Assembly (NCBI GenBank): GCA_016194705.1
Contig: JACQAZ010000021.1
Span: 1-64,000, forward strand
Length of the DNA stretch: 64,000 nucleotides
Source of the DNA: Elusimicrobiota bacterium
Lineage (GTDB): Bacteria; Elusimicrobiota; Elusimicrobia; UBA1565; UBA9628
Direction: 5' to 3'
This document shows, piece after piece, positions 31,432-39,642 of the stretch; position 1 is the stretch's first letter, and every line of letters starts with the position of its first letter. The translations under genes and the position numbers were made by a program. The notes under the pieces were generated by a model that did no database searches, was not told where the DNA came from, and saw only the letters and a program-made list of their open reading frames with translations.

Positions 31432-33512
31432 CTCCGGCCCGCCTTCGCCAGGCGATCGCCTTTTTGGGTTCGTTCCTGTTGTTTTCCATCGAGGTCCTCT
31501 CCACCAAGCTCCTCCTGCCGTCTTTCGGCGGCGCGGCCTATGTCTGGACGACGAGCTGCATGTTTTTCCAGGCCGTCCTCCTGGCGGGCTACCTTTACAG
31601 CGAGGGCGTCCTGCGGCGCATGGGAGCCGGACGATACGCGCGCTGGCACTTGGGCGTGCTCTTCGCGCCGCTTCTGTTCTTCCCGATCACGCTGAGGCTT
31701 CCCGTCGAGTTGTCCCATCCGATGAGCGCTCTGCTGGTCTGCTTGACGGCGGGCATCTCGATTCCGTTCCTGGTCCTCTCGATGACGAGTCCGATCATCC
31801 AGAGCTGGAGCGTCGCCGAGGGGGAAGGCGAAGCCGAGTCCTACAGCATCTACGCCGCCTCCAACGCCGGCGCGCTGTTGGCGTTGTTGTCCTATCCCTT
31901 CCTGATCGAACCGAAAACCGAGCTGCAGACTCAGATCAGGTGTTGGCAGGGGCTGTATTCGGCGTATGCCGGCCTGCACTGGCTCTGTCTTCCAGGGAAG
32001 AGCGCTGTGAAATCAGACGAGGCCGTCGCATCGGCCTCGCCAAACGAGTCCTCAGGGAGCGGCCTCGTCTGGTTTTTACTCGCTCTCGGTCCCAGCGCGA
32101 CGATGCTCGCGACGACCAACCTTCTCACTCTGGACTTCGCCGCGGTGCCCCTTCTCTGGATTTTGCCTCTCGCCATCTATCTCTCGACGTTCATCTTGAA
32201 TTTCAAGAAAGAGCCGTGGTATCCGCAGCGGCTGAGCATGACGATCGTGCTGCTTATGGTCGGCTGGCTCGCCTTGGTCCTGGTCACGGTGATGTTCTCG
32301 GCGGATTTTGCGCAGAAGTGGGTCGCGATCCGTCGCCTCTGGGCCGTCAACAAGCTGACCTACATGTCGGCCTCCTTGTTCATCGTCTGCATGATCTGCC
32401 ACCGGGCGCTCGCGCAAAGCAAGCCCGCGGGACGCTCCTCGGCGCGCTACTACGCCTGGATCGGCGCCGGCGGCTGGGCCGGCAGCGTGCTGATCGGAGT
32501 GGTCCTGCCCTGGCTCGGCCGCCGCATCGCGATGCCCGAGCTCGACTGGGCGATAGCGGGCCTGCTCTCGATGGGCGCGCTCGTGTATCGGGACCGCAAG
32601 AAGCGCGCCGCGGCTTCGCCTGATCTTTATCCCAAGCTCAATGCGAGCGTCGCGACCCTGTTCACGGCGCTCGTGCTCATGGGCGCGGGCTTCGGGTTCT
32701 ACGTCAACCGTTCGCTGGCGTTCAAGGACGGAACCATCTTCTCGCTGCGCAACTTCTATGGATATTACCGCGTCTCCGACTTCAAGGGATTCCGGTATTT
32801 CTTCCACGGCAACACGATGCACGGCTGCCAGTACCTCGACCCCACGCTTCAGGACCGGCCCGTCGTCTATTATTATCCCGGCTCGCCGATCGCCGAGTTC
32901 CTGCGGCTCGAAAAGACATCGGTCAAGAAGATCGGCGTCGCCGGGCTCGGCGCGGGCGTGCTCGCGATCCACGGCTTCCCAGGCCAGACCATCGACTTCT
33001 ACGAGCTCGATCCCGACGTCGCCGCGATCGCGAGAAAGTATTTCGTCTTTCTCAAAGACAGCCCGGCCAAGGTCCGCATCCACACGGGCGATGCGAGGCT
33101 CGCGCTGCTGCGCGACGCCAACGCCCGCTACGATTTGCTGATCCTCGACGCCTTCACGGGCGGGGCGATCCCGGTCCACCTTCTGACCAAGGAAGCGCTC
33201 GAGCTTTACCAGCAGCGCTTGGAAGGAGAAGGGCTGATCGCCTTCCACATCACCAACCGCTTCCTGAACCTGCGGCCGATGCTCTCGGCGCTGGCCAAGG
33301 CCGAGGGGCTCTCGGGCGCCGCCAAGAAGGCCAATCCCGTCACGCGGCCGACCGGCGAGGAGTATTATTCGTCGTGGGTCGTGCTGTCGAAGGACTCCGC
33401 CAAGCTCAAGCCCCTGCTCGCGGCCGGCTGGGAAGACCTCGCAGGGATGTCCGGCGCGACCCGCCCCTGGACCGACCAGTACGCCAGCCTCTGGGCCGCT
33501 CTGGGCAACTAG
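31416..33512 (+). CDS. Membrane protein fused to spermidine synthase-like domain
   Basis: The 698-residue protein has about ten membrane helices over residues 1-440 (including 'FLGSFLLFSIEVLSTKLLLP' and 'PFLVLSMTSPIIQSW'), then a class I methyltransferase-like domain with 'KIGVAGLGAGVLAIHGFPGQTIDFYELDPDV' and 'YDLLILDAFTGGAIPVHLLT'. This is the widespread 'fused MFS/spermidine synthase' type, whose real substrate is unknown; the Asp of aminopropyltransferases is present in LDAF. ATG at 31416 overlaps the helicase end by 16 bases and was preferred because it precedes the first helix. Confidence 0.8.
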   Translation: MGAGLTPARLRQAIAFLGSFLLFSIEVLSTKLLLPSFGGAAYVWTTSCMFFQAVLLAGYLYSEGVLRRMGAGRYARWHLGVLFAPLLFFPITLRLPVELSHPMSALLVCLTAGISIPFLVLSMTSPIIQSWSVAEGEGEAESYSIYAASNAGALLALLSYPFLIEPKTELQTQIRCWQGLYSAYAGLHWLCLPGKSAVKSDEAVASASPNESSGSGLVWFLLALGPSATMLATTNLLTLDFAAVPLLWILPLAIYLSTFILNFKKEPWYPQRLSMTIVLLMVGWLALVLVTVMFSADFAQKWVAIRRLWAVNKLTYMSASLFIVCMICHRALAQSKPAGRSSARYYAWIGAGGWAGSVLIGVVLPWLGRRIAMPELDWAIAGLLSMGALVYRDRKKRAAASPDLYPKLNASVATLFTALVLMGAGFGFYVNRSLAFKDGTIFSLRNFYGYYRVSDFKGFRYFFHGNTMHGCQYLDPTLQDRPVVYYYPGSPIAEFLRLEKTSVKKIGVAGLGAGVLAIHGFPGQTIDFYELDPDVAAIARKYFVFLKDSPAKVRIHTGDARLALLRDANARYDLLILDAFTGGAIPVHLLTKEALELYQQRLEGEGLIAFHITNRFLNLRPMLSALAKAEGLSGAAKKANPVTRPTGEEYYSSWVVLSKDSAKLKPLLAAGWEDLAGMSGATRPWTDQYASLWAALGN

Positions 33513-33594
33513 TTTCCCGAATACAAAGGGAACTTTTCACCCCTCTCAATCGTATACCCATCAGGGCGTTATGCCGGGACCCTGGGGGGATACC

Positions 33595-33918
33595 ATGGAA
33601 CAGACCGTCGCATTGCCGTCGCTGGAGGCGCGCGTCAAGCTGTACCGGGCCGAGTCGGGACAAAGCCAGCTGATGGGCTTCGCCGACCTCGTGATCGGGG
33701 GGGCGTTCGTGATCAAGGGCTTGCGCATACTCATGTCCAAGCCTTCCGCGGAGAAGCCGGGAGGGCTCTTCATCGGCTTCCCGAGCCGCCGCGGCACGGG
33801 CGAGCAGCAGGACAAGTACTTCGAGGTCGCGCACCCGATCACGGCCGAGGCGCGGATCGCGGTCCGGGACCTGGTCCTGCAGGCGTATCAGGAGCTCGTC
33901 GCAGAGAAGCAGGCCTGA
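33595..33918 (+). CDS. spoVG: SpoVG-family regulatory protein
   Basis: The 107-residue protein matches SpoVG: 'LMGFADLVIGGAFVIKGLRIL', 'GGLFIGFPSRRG', and 'EVAHPITAEARIAVRDLVLQAYQEL'. SpoVG proteins bind nucleic acids and tune gene expression. The ATG at 33595 is preceded by a G-rich ribosome site (ctgggggg). An in-frame ATG at 33571 is less likely. An exceptional hairpin directly follows the gene. Confidence 0.87.
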   Translation: MEQTVALPSLEARVKLYRAESGQSQLMGFADLVIGGAFVIKGLRILMSKPSAEKPGGLFIGFPSRRGTGEQQDKYFEVAHPITAEARIAVRDLVLQAYQELVAEKQA

Positions 33919-33923
33919 GGTTA

Positions 33924-33963
33924 GGGCGCCCCCCGCGCGCCTGGGAGCGCGCGGGGGGCGCCC
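33924..33963 (+). terminator. Perfect 17-bp hairpin after spoVG
   Basis: The arms gggcgccccccgcgcgc (33924-33940) and gcgcgcggggggcgccc (33947-33963) pair without mismatch around a 6-nt loop. There is no T-tract, so it is either a hairpin-only terminator or an RNA stabiliser of the spoVG message. Confidence 0.6.
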
Positions 33964-33971
33964 GGGGTCTC

Positions 33972-33999
33972 TTGCAATGAAATCGAAGTCTGCTATACT
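33972..33999 (+). promoter_or_regulatory. Promoter of the membrane gene at 34009
   Basis: TTGCAA (33972-33977), 16 nt and TATACT (33994-33999). The ATG follows nine bases after the -10, so the transcript would have almost no leader. Confidence 0.5.
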
Positions 34000-34008
34000 T
34001 CGGTCGAG

Positions 34009-34332
34009 ATGACCGCTGATCTGAGGACTGCGGACCGCATCCTGGGGCTCTTCGTCCGGATTTTCTTCGCCTTGATCCTCCTGCGGATCGCGCCGCGCTC
34101 GATCCACGCCTGGATCTCGCAAGGTTTTCGCCTTCCGCCGTATCCGCGTTGGCTTCACGCGGTGAATCTGGGCTTCCTCCTGCTGTTCTTGGTTTTCGCG
34201 TGGTTGGGCAGCGATGTCGAACCGGAGAACACGAGAACGACCGTCGTCGCCGCGCTCCTCATCCCGACCTTGATCTACGTCCTCTATTACGCTTATTACG
34301 TCCTCTTGGGCGGCCCGCTCGAGAAGAGATAG
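34009..34332 (+). CDS. Small membrane protein, unknown function
   Basis: The 107-residue protein has three hydrophobic segments ('FVRIFFALILLRIAP', 'AVNLGFLLLFLVFAWLG', 'VVAALLIPTLIYVLYYAYYVLLG'). No family is recognised. It is followed after nine bases by another membrane protein gene, so the two are probably co-transcribed. Confidence 0.6.
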   Translation: MTADLRTADRILGLFVRIFFALILLRIAPRSIHAWISQGFRLPPYPRWLHAVNLGFLLLFLVFAWLGSDVEPENTRTTVVAALLIPTLIYVLYYAYYVLLGGPLEKR

Positions 34333-34341
34333 AATCTCTCC

Positions 34342-34872
34342 GTGCTCCCCGTTCTTCTGCTGTTCCTGATCCCGCTCGGCGCCGGGATTCCAGCGGGCGT
34401 TCTTCTCGCGCGCAACGGCGGGTTGTACTGGCCTGTAACGATGTTTCTGTACCTTGTTTCCGATGTGATCTTGGCCCTCTATTTCGAGCCCATCCTGCGT
34501 CTGGTGATCTCGTTGTGCCGCAAGACTCCTCAGCTGGCTCGCGCGGCCCAGGCGATGAGGACCGCGATAAGTCAGATCATGGCCCAATACGGCGGGGGCG
34601 GCGTGGGGCCCTTCGCTTTGATCCTGATCTCCTTCGGCGTCGATCCGATGACGGGCCGGGCGGCCACCGTGCTCGCGGGGCACGGCGTCGTCTCGGGCTG
34701 GTCGCTCGCCATCACCGGCGATATGATGTATTACGCGCTCGTCGCCTACACGACATTGAAGGTTGACTCGGCGTTGGGCAACGCCTATGCGACGACGGCC
34801 CTCGTCATGATGTGCATGATCGTCGTTCCGATCCTCGTGCGCCGCGCGAGAACCGCCTTCTCGCGGATTTAG
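34342..34872 (+). CDS. Conserved integral membrane protein
   Basis: The 176-residue protein has four to five helices and a conserved-looking 'LIPLGAGIPAGVLLARNG' start, 'YLVSDVILALYFEP', and 'YGGGGVGPFALILISFGVDPMTGRAA'. I have seen this pattern in uncharacterised membrane proteins of other bacteria, but no activity is established. GTG at 34342 is the likely start. It converges on dedA with a 4-nt stop overlap (TTAG). Confidence 0.65.
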   Translation: MLPVLLLFLIPLGAGIPAGVLLARNGGLYWPVTMFLYLVSDVILALYFEPILRLVISLCRKTPQLARAAQAMRTAISQIMAQYGGGGVGPFALILISFGVDPMTGRAATVLAGHGVVSGWSLAITGDMMYYALVAYTTLKVDSALGNAYATTALVMMCMIVVPILVRRARTAFSRI

Positions 34873-35498
34873 CCGCGGGCGCGCCGGCGCTCGCGCCAGA
34901 ATTCGATCACGCCCGGCAGGATCGACAGGAAGATCACGACGAGGATCACCTTGTGGATGCTCTTGTCGATGTTCGGCACCGCCGAAGCGAGGGAATAGCC
35001 GACGAGAACCATGCCCCAGACCCAGGCGAGCCCGCCGACGACGTTGTAGGACACGAAGCGCTTGTAGTCCATCTGCCCGATCCCCGCGACGACCGGCGCG
35101 AAAGTCCTAACGATGGGCACAAAGCGGGCGATGACGATCGTCTTGGAGCCGTACTTTTCGTAGAAGTCGTGAGTGCGCTGCAGGTGCTTCTTCTTGAAGA
35201 AAAGCGAGTCGGGGCGCTGATAGAGCGCCTCGCCGGTCTTGTAGCCTATGGCGTAACCGACCTGGTCTCCAGCCACCGCGCACAACGAGGCGAGGACCAG
35301 GAGCCAGGCCAGAGAGACGTAGCCGGCCTTGGCGAAGATGCCGGCGGTCACGAGCAGCGAGTCGCCGGGCAGAAAGAAGCCCATGAAAAGCCCGGTCTCG
35401 GTGAACACGATCGCGCAGACCAGCGACAGGCCGCCCCACTGGATGAGGCCCTTGACGTCGTAGATGAAATGAAGAAGGTCCTTGAGCCGGTCGATCAT
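34869..35498 (-). CDS. DedA-family membrane protein
   Basis: The 209-residue protein shows the DedA/SNARE-associated signature: 'VFTETGLFMGFFLPGDSLLVTAG', 'AVAGDQVGYAIGYKTGEALY', and the re-entrant loop 'IVIARFVPIVRTFAPVVAGIGQMDYKRF'. DedA proteins recycle polyprenyl-phosphate carriers or phospholipids across the membrane. It lies six bases after mlaA in a four-gene envelope-lipid operon. Confidence 0.9.
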   Translation of the reverse strand: MIDRLKDLLHFIYDVKGLIQWGGLSLVCAIVFTETGLFMGFFLPGDSLLVTAGIFAKAGYVSLAWLLVLASLCAVAGDQVGYAIGYKTGEALYQRPDSLFFKKKHLQRTHDFYEKYGSKTIVIARFVPIVRTFAPVVAGIGQMDYKRFVSYNVVGGLAWVWGMVLVGYSLASAVPNIDKSIHKVILVVIFLSILPGVIEFWRERRRARG

Positions 35499-35504
35499 GC
35501 CCGC

Positions 35505-36311
35505 CTATTTCTCGCCCCGGCTTTCCTTGACCCTCTTCTCGCGGTACTCGAGGTAGGCGTCCCGGAAGTAGGTGTAGGGATCGACCGCGTCCTTCTTGTA
35601 CTTCTCGTACTCGTCGCCGTGCAGCGAGAGGTAGTTGAAGTCTCCCCCGATCGTCGTGTAGAGGTAGTCGGGGTAGCTCGCCACCCAATAGACCGGGTTG
35701 ACGAAGTTCTCGGGGAGCAGGCCGAGCCCGTCGCGCACGTCGCTTGGGCCCAGCAGAGGCAGCACGACCGGGAAGCCGGGGCCCACGCCGTAGTGCCCCA
35801 GCGTCTGGCCGAAATCCGCTTCCACCTGCTTGATGTGGAACCAGCTGTACGCCGGATCGAACAGGCCGCCGAGGCCCAAGGTGGAGTTCGTCAAGAGACG
35901 GGTCAATTCCGTGCCGGTGGCCTTGAAGTGGCCGGTCAAGGCGTTGTTGACGATGCGCACGGGGGCCTTGAGGTTGATGAAGGCGCGGCCCACGGCGACC
36001 CGCGCTACTTGCGGGATGATGAAGCTGTAGCCCTTAGTCAGGGGCTTGCCGACCCAGAAGTAGAACTTGTCGTTGACGTTGAACATGAAGCGGTTGTAGC
36101 CGCGCAATGGGTCGCGGGTGGCGGGCCGGGCGGTAGCCTGACCGAACTCCTTGTCGAACTGGTCGAATTCCGAGTCGGCCTTGGGAGTTTCGGCTTTGGG
36201 TGCAGAAGCCTGGGGCGGAGGGTCGCCGTCCTGTTTAGGCGCGTTCCGGCCGTGGGCGCAGGCCGCGCAGCAGACGACGGCGATCAGCGGCCACAGGCGC
36301 AATGTTCTCAT
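35505..36311 (-). CDS. mlaA: MlaA/VacJ-like outer-membrane lipoprotein
   Basis: This is a 268-residue lipoprotein with lipobox 'VVCCAAC' at about residue 18. The mature part has the MlaA motifs 'RDPLRGYNRFMFNVNDKFYFWVGKPL', 'IVNNALTGHFKATGTELTRLLTNSTLGLGGLFDPA', 'DFGQTLGHYGVGPGFPVVLPLLGPSDVRD'. MlaA removes phospholipids from the outer leaflet of the outer membrane and hands them to MlaC. The start at 36311 was chosen at the signal peptide. Here the partner genes are mlaC and an RND transporter, not an MlaFEDB ABC set. Confidence 0.9.
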   Translation of the reverse strand: MRTLRLWPLIAVVCCAACAHGRNAPKQDGDPPPQASAPKAETPKADSEFDQFDKEFGQATARPATRDPLRGYNRFMFNVNDKFYFWVGKPLTKGYSFIIPQVARVAVGRAFINLKAPVRIVNNALTGHFKATGTELTRLLTNSTLGLGGLFDPAYSWFHIKQVEADFGQTLGHYGVGPGFPVVLPLLGPSDVRDGLGLLPENFVNPVYWVASYPDYLYTTIGGDFNYLSLHGDEYEKYKKDAVDPYTYFRDAYLEYREKRVKESRGEK

Positions 36312-36328
36312 CGAGGTTCCCCTTGTCC

Positions 36329-36346
36329 CTGGGGTTGTAGCCCCAG
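36329..36346. other. Hairpin between the RND and mlaA genes
   Basis: The 47-bp gap contains ctgggg/ccccag (36329-36334 and 36341-36346) with a six-base loop. It might adjust mlaA expression relative to the upstream genes. There is no T-run after it in the direction of transcription. Confidence 0.35.
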
Positions 36347-36358
36347 AAACGAAAAAAA

Positions 36359-38923
36359 TCAAGACCCGCCGGCGGGATCCGACTGGGCGCTCGCCTTGGA
36401 GGGGATGTTGAACGGCTTGGTCCAAAGTATGAGGGCCGGAAGCAAAGTCTGGGAGGAGAGAAGGGCGACCACCATGGAGAGGCCGATGAGCAGGCCGAAT
36501 ATGATCGTGGGCACGAACTTCGACATCGTCAGGATCGCGAACCCCACGGTGATCGTCAGCGAGGTGTAGAAGATCGGGTTGCCCACCGTCAGATGGCAGT
36601 GGTGCATCGCGCGCATGTAGTTGCCGTCGCGCCGAATCTCCTTCTCAAAGCGGTAGACGTATTGGATCGTGTTGTTGACGGCGATGCCCATGGCGATCGC
36701 GACGATGGTGATGGTCATGACGTCGAGAGAGATCCCTCCCAGCCCCATGACCCCCAGCACGCTCAGCGACGCCAGGGCCTGCGGGAACAGTGCGATCAGA
36801 GAGATCGTGACGGACCGGAACAGCGCCAGGAGCATCAGGAAGAGCACCAGCAGCGAGAAGCCGATGCTCTTGATCTGGGAGGTATACAGGCTTTGCAGCA
36901 TGTTGTTGTAGAGCAGCATCAGGCCGCTGATGCGGAACTGGTCGGGCTTGAGGCCTATCTTGCCGACGAGGTCGGCGCGGATTCGGCGGATGAACTCGGC
37001 GCGGTGCAGCATCGGGCTCGAGTCCTTGATGCGGGCGGTGATGCGCGCCTCGTCGTTCTCGATGGAGACGTAAGGTGAAATTAAGAGGCCCTTGAATCGA
37101 TCGGCGACCGCGTTGTAGAGAAAGGCCAGGGCGACGTCGTCGAGCGGCTTGCCGGAATTCAGCGTGACCGCCGTCTTCTTGAGAGTGGCCAGCGACATGA
37201 CCTTCCCGGTTTCGGGCAGCCCCTCGAGGTAGTCGTGCACCTTCTCGATGGTCGCGAGCCTCTCGCTGGTGTACCAATACTTGCCCGCCTCCGGCCCGCT
37301 CGCCTCGAACTCCGAGAACGCGTCGAAGGCTTTGTCGGCGGAGGCGTCCGCCGGCTTGGCCGGGGCCTTGCCGGATCCGAGCTTCAGTATGATCTCGATC
37401 GGCGTCGTCCCGCCGAGCGATTCGTCGATGAACTTCATGCCCTTATAGATGTCGGTGTCCTTTCGGAAATAGTCGACGAAGCTGTTCTCGACCTGCAGGC
37501 GCGAGATCCCCAGGGCCGTGCCCGCGGCGATGACGAAAGTGATCGAGTAGATCAGCGGGGCGTAGTTGACGGTGAAGCGTGCGAAGCCGAAGGTCAACGG
37601 GGCGCCCCATTCGGACTCCTGCCCGGCGTCGGGCTTGGAGGACAGGACCATGACCGCAGGGACGATCCAATAGATGAGGATCATCGAGACGATGACGCCC
37701 AGAGTCATGATCCAGCCGAACTGCACCACGGGCAGGATGTCGCAGAAGATCAGGGACTCGAATCCGACGATCGTGGTCAGCTTCATGTAAAAGGCCGGGA
37801 CGAAGGCTTCCTTCACGGCCTCCAAGACGAGGTCGTGATTGCTCGCGTGCGGCTTGGCCCAGAGCAGCTCCCGGTAGCGCGACATCACGTAGATCGACAG
37901 CTCCATCGTGAGGATCAATTGCAAAGTCACGAAGTTGGCCGAGACGACCGTCACGTCCCAATGGACGAGGCCCATCCCGCCCATCATGAGGATGACCGAG
38001 AGCACGCAGCTGCCCAGGGGGAGCAGGACCCAGCGGATGCCCCCGTAGATCACGTAGAGGGTGATCGCGATGAAGAGCATGATCGCGATGCCAAAAATGA
38101 CGACGTCGCTGCGGATGTAGGCCATGATGTCGTCGATGATCATGGGGATTCCGCCGAGGTAGAACCGGGCTTGGGAGCGGTGGCGATTGATTATCGAGCG
38201 GATCGAGACGAGCTGGAGGTGGCGCTGTGCCGCCACCTTGTCCTTGTAGAAGCGATAGCGGTCCTCTAGGTCCTTGAGCTCCACGCGTTCCGCGGCCGTG
38301 ATCGTCTTTCGGTAATCCCTTTCCCGAAGCAGCGCGCGGCGGTCGATGAGCTCTCGGTCGGCGGGATCGACGAGGAAATCGACCTGGATGGCGGTCGCCT
38401 TGAAGTCGGAACCCACGAGCTGGTTCTGGTAGAGCGGGCTCGTACGGACCTCCTCTTTGGCGTACCGCAGGCTCGCCTTCGGAGATTCGAGCGTCTTGAT
38501 GTTCTCCTGCAGGCGCTCGAGAGGCCCCGGGGGGTTGCGCAGAAGCGGGACGTCGAGCATCGTGATGACCGACGAGACGCCGGGGATCTTCCTCAGGGAG
38601 TCCCTGACCGCTTTGAGGCGCAGCAAGGCGGCCGGCGCGAAGAGCCCCTCGGGCGGCTCGTAGGCGATTACGACGAAGTCGCTGTTCTCGTAGCGCGCGC
38701 TGATCGCCCGCGAGTACCGCACGTCGTCGTCGTGCTCGAGGACCAGGGAGTCGCCCGAGGCGTCCGCGCGAAAGCCCCTGAGGCCCCAGCAGCAGACCAA
38801 GCTCAGGCCCGCCAGAACGGCCAATGACGGGACGGGGTTGCGCAGGACGGCCCGGTCGTAGAGCTCCCAACAGAAATCCCACGCGCGGTCGCGCCAGGGC
38901 GGGATCCTTTGAGCCTTGCTCAA
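36359..38923 (-). CDS. RND/MMPL-type lipid exporter (HpnN-like)
   Basis: The 854-residue protein has two repeated halves, each with a large periplasmic loop after the first helix and a five-helix block ('VVIFGIAIMLFIAITLYVIYGG', 'LLVLFLMLLALFRSVTISLIALFPQ'). It lacks the length and motifs of drug-efflux RND pumps and resembles the MMPL/HpnN group that moves hydrophobic lipids such as hopanoids to the outer membrane. It sits between mlaC and mlaA, one base after mlaC, which supports a role in lipid transfer through the envelope. The cargo is not known. Confidence 0.83.
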   Translation of the reverse strand: MSKAQRIPPWRDRAWDFCWELYDRAVLRNPVPSLAVLAGLSLVCCWGLRGFRADASGDSLVLEHDDDVRYSRAISARYENSDFVVIAYEPPEGLFAPAALLRLKAVRDSLRKIPGVSSVITMLDVPLLRNPPGPLERLQENIKTLESPKASLRYAKEEVRTSPLYQNQLVGSDFKATAIQVDFLVDPADRELIDRRALLRERDYRKTITAAERVELKDLEDRYRFYKDKVAAQRHLQLVSIRSIINRHRSQARFYLGGIPMIIDDIMAYIRSDVVIFGIAIMLFIAITLYVIYGGIRWVLLPLGSCVLSVILMMGGMGLVHWDVTVVSANFVTLQLILTMELSIYVMSRYRELLWAKPHASNHDLVLEAVKEAFVPAFYMKLTTIVGFESLIFCDILPVVQFGWIMTLGVIVSMILIYWIVPAVMVLSSKPDAGQESEWGAPLTFGFARFTVNYAPLIYSITFVIAAGTALGISRLQVENSFVDYFRKDTDIYKGMKFIDESLGGTTPIEIILKLGSGKAPAKPADASADKAFDAFSEFEASGPEAGKYWYTSERLATIEKVHDYLEGLPETGKVMSLATLKKTAVTLNSGKPLDDVALAFLYNAVADRFKGLLISPYVSIENDEARITARIKDSSPMLHRAEFIRRIRADLVGKIGLKPDQFRISGLMLLYNNMLQSLYTSQIKSIGFSLLVLFLMLLALFRSVTISLIALFPQALASLSVLGVMGLGGISLDVMTITIVAIAMGIAVNNTIQYVYRFEKEIRRDGNYMRAMHHCHLTVGNPIFYTSLTITVGFAILTMSKFVPTIIFGLLIGLSMVVALLSSQTLLPALILWTKPFNIPSKASAQSDPAGGS

Positions 38924-38924
38924 G

Positions 38925-39575
38925 CTATTTCTTCCCGGGTGTCGTCGTCTCGCCCAGGGCCTTGAATTCGTCGGGCACGGCCAGCGCCTTGTTCTTGAGC
39001 TTGGCGAGAAGGTCGGCGGGCGCTCCCTTCTGCAGGACTTGGTCGTATTGGGCCGCGTAGATCCGGACCATGCTGATCCCGTCGGCCTCCAGGTCGTAGA
39101 CCTTCCAGGCGCCGCCCTCGCGGAAGAGCTTGAAGACCGCCTTGTGGTGCTGGCCTTTCGAGAGGACGTCCATCGACATCTGGTACTTCCCGTTGTCGGC
39201 CGGGGCGGGAGCGGCGAACTCGACGGTCTCGTTGGTGTAGATCTCGACCTTGTCGAAGACCGAGTCCTTGACGACCCGGCAGAAGGAGGCGATGAAGTCC
39301 TTCTGCTGGGCCGAGTCGAATTGCGACCAATGGGTCCGGCCCAAGGTCAGCTTGCCCATGAGCGGAAAATCGACGGCGGAGTCGATGATCGTGAAGACCT
39401 TGCGGCGGCGCGCGTCGCGGTCGTTGGCCTTGTCCTTCAGGACGGCGATGGTGCCGTTGACGGAGTTCTCGACGACCTCTCGGACCGCCGTGGCGTCGGA
39501 GGGCGGAGCGTCCGCGGCGGCGGCCAACGGGCGCGAAGCGAAGATTGCGGCTGCGACGAAGAGGGCTCGTTTCAT
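38925..39575 (-). CDS. mlaC: MlaC/Ttg2D-family periplasmic lipid carrier
   Basis: The 216-residue protein has a signal peptide ('ALFVAAAIFASRPLAAAA') and the MlaC fold pattern 'VFTIIDSAVDFPLMGKLTLGRTHW', 'QQKDFIASFCRVVKDSVFDKVEIY', 'WKVYDLEADGISMVRIYAAQYDQVL'. It should ferry phospholipids through the periplasm. It is first in the operon and has a clear promoter and an AGGAG ribosome site. HpnM, the hopanoid-cluster relative, belongs to the same family and also pairs with an RND protein. Confidence 0.9.
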   Translation of the reverse strand: MKRALFVAAAIFASRPLAAAADAPPSDATAVREVVENSVNGTIAVLKDKANDRDARRRKVFTIIDSAVDFPLMGKLTLGRTHWSQFDSAQQKDFIASFCRVVKDSVFDKVEIYTNETVEFAAPAPADNGKYQMSMDVLSKGQHHKAVFKLFREGGAWKVYDLEADGISMVRIYAAQYDQVLQKGAPADLLAKLKNKALAVPDEFKALGETTTPGKK

Positions 39576-39599
39576 GTGGATATGGCTCCTTATTGGCGT

Positions 39600-39628
39600 A
39601 ATGTACCCCTAGAACCGCGGGTTGTCAA
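39600..39628 (-). promoter_or_regulatory. Promoter of the mlaC-RND-mlaA-dedA operon
   Basis: On the minus strand TTGACA (39623-39628), an exact 17-nt spacer and TACATT (39600-39605). It lies in the 67-bp gap after the ABC permease gene, so this operon can be read independently of the one upstream. Confidence 0.7.
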
Positions 39629-39642
39629 GCCTCGCGCGCAGG

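Noticed and set aside
34812..36569. 585-codon plus-strand open frame opposite dedA and mlaA
   Set aside because: Low-complexity His/Asp/Arg-rich antisense translation; both minus-strand genes have clear family motifs.
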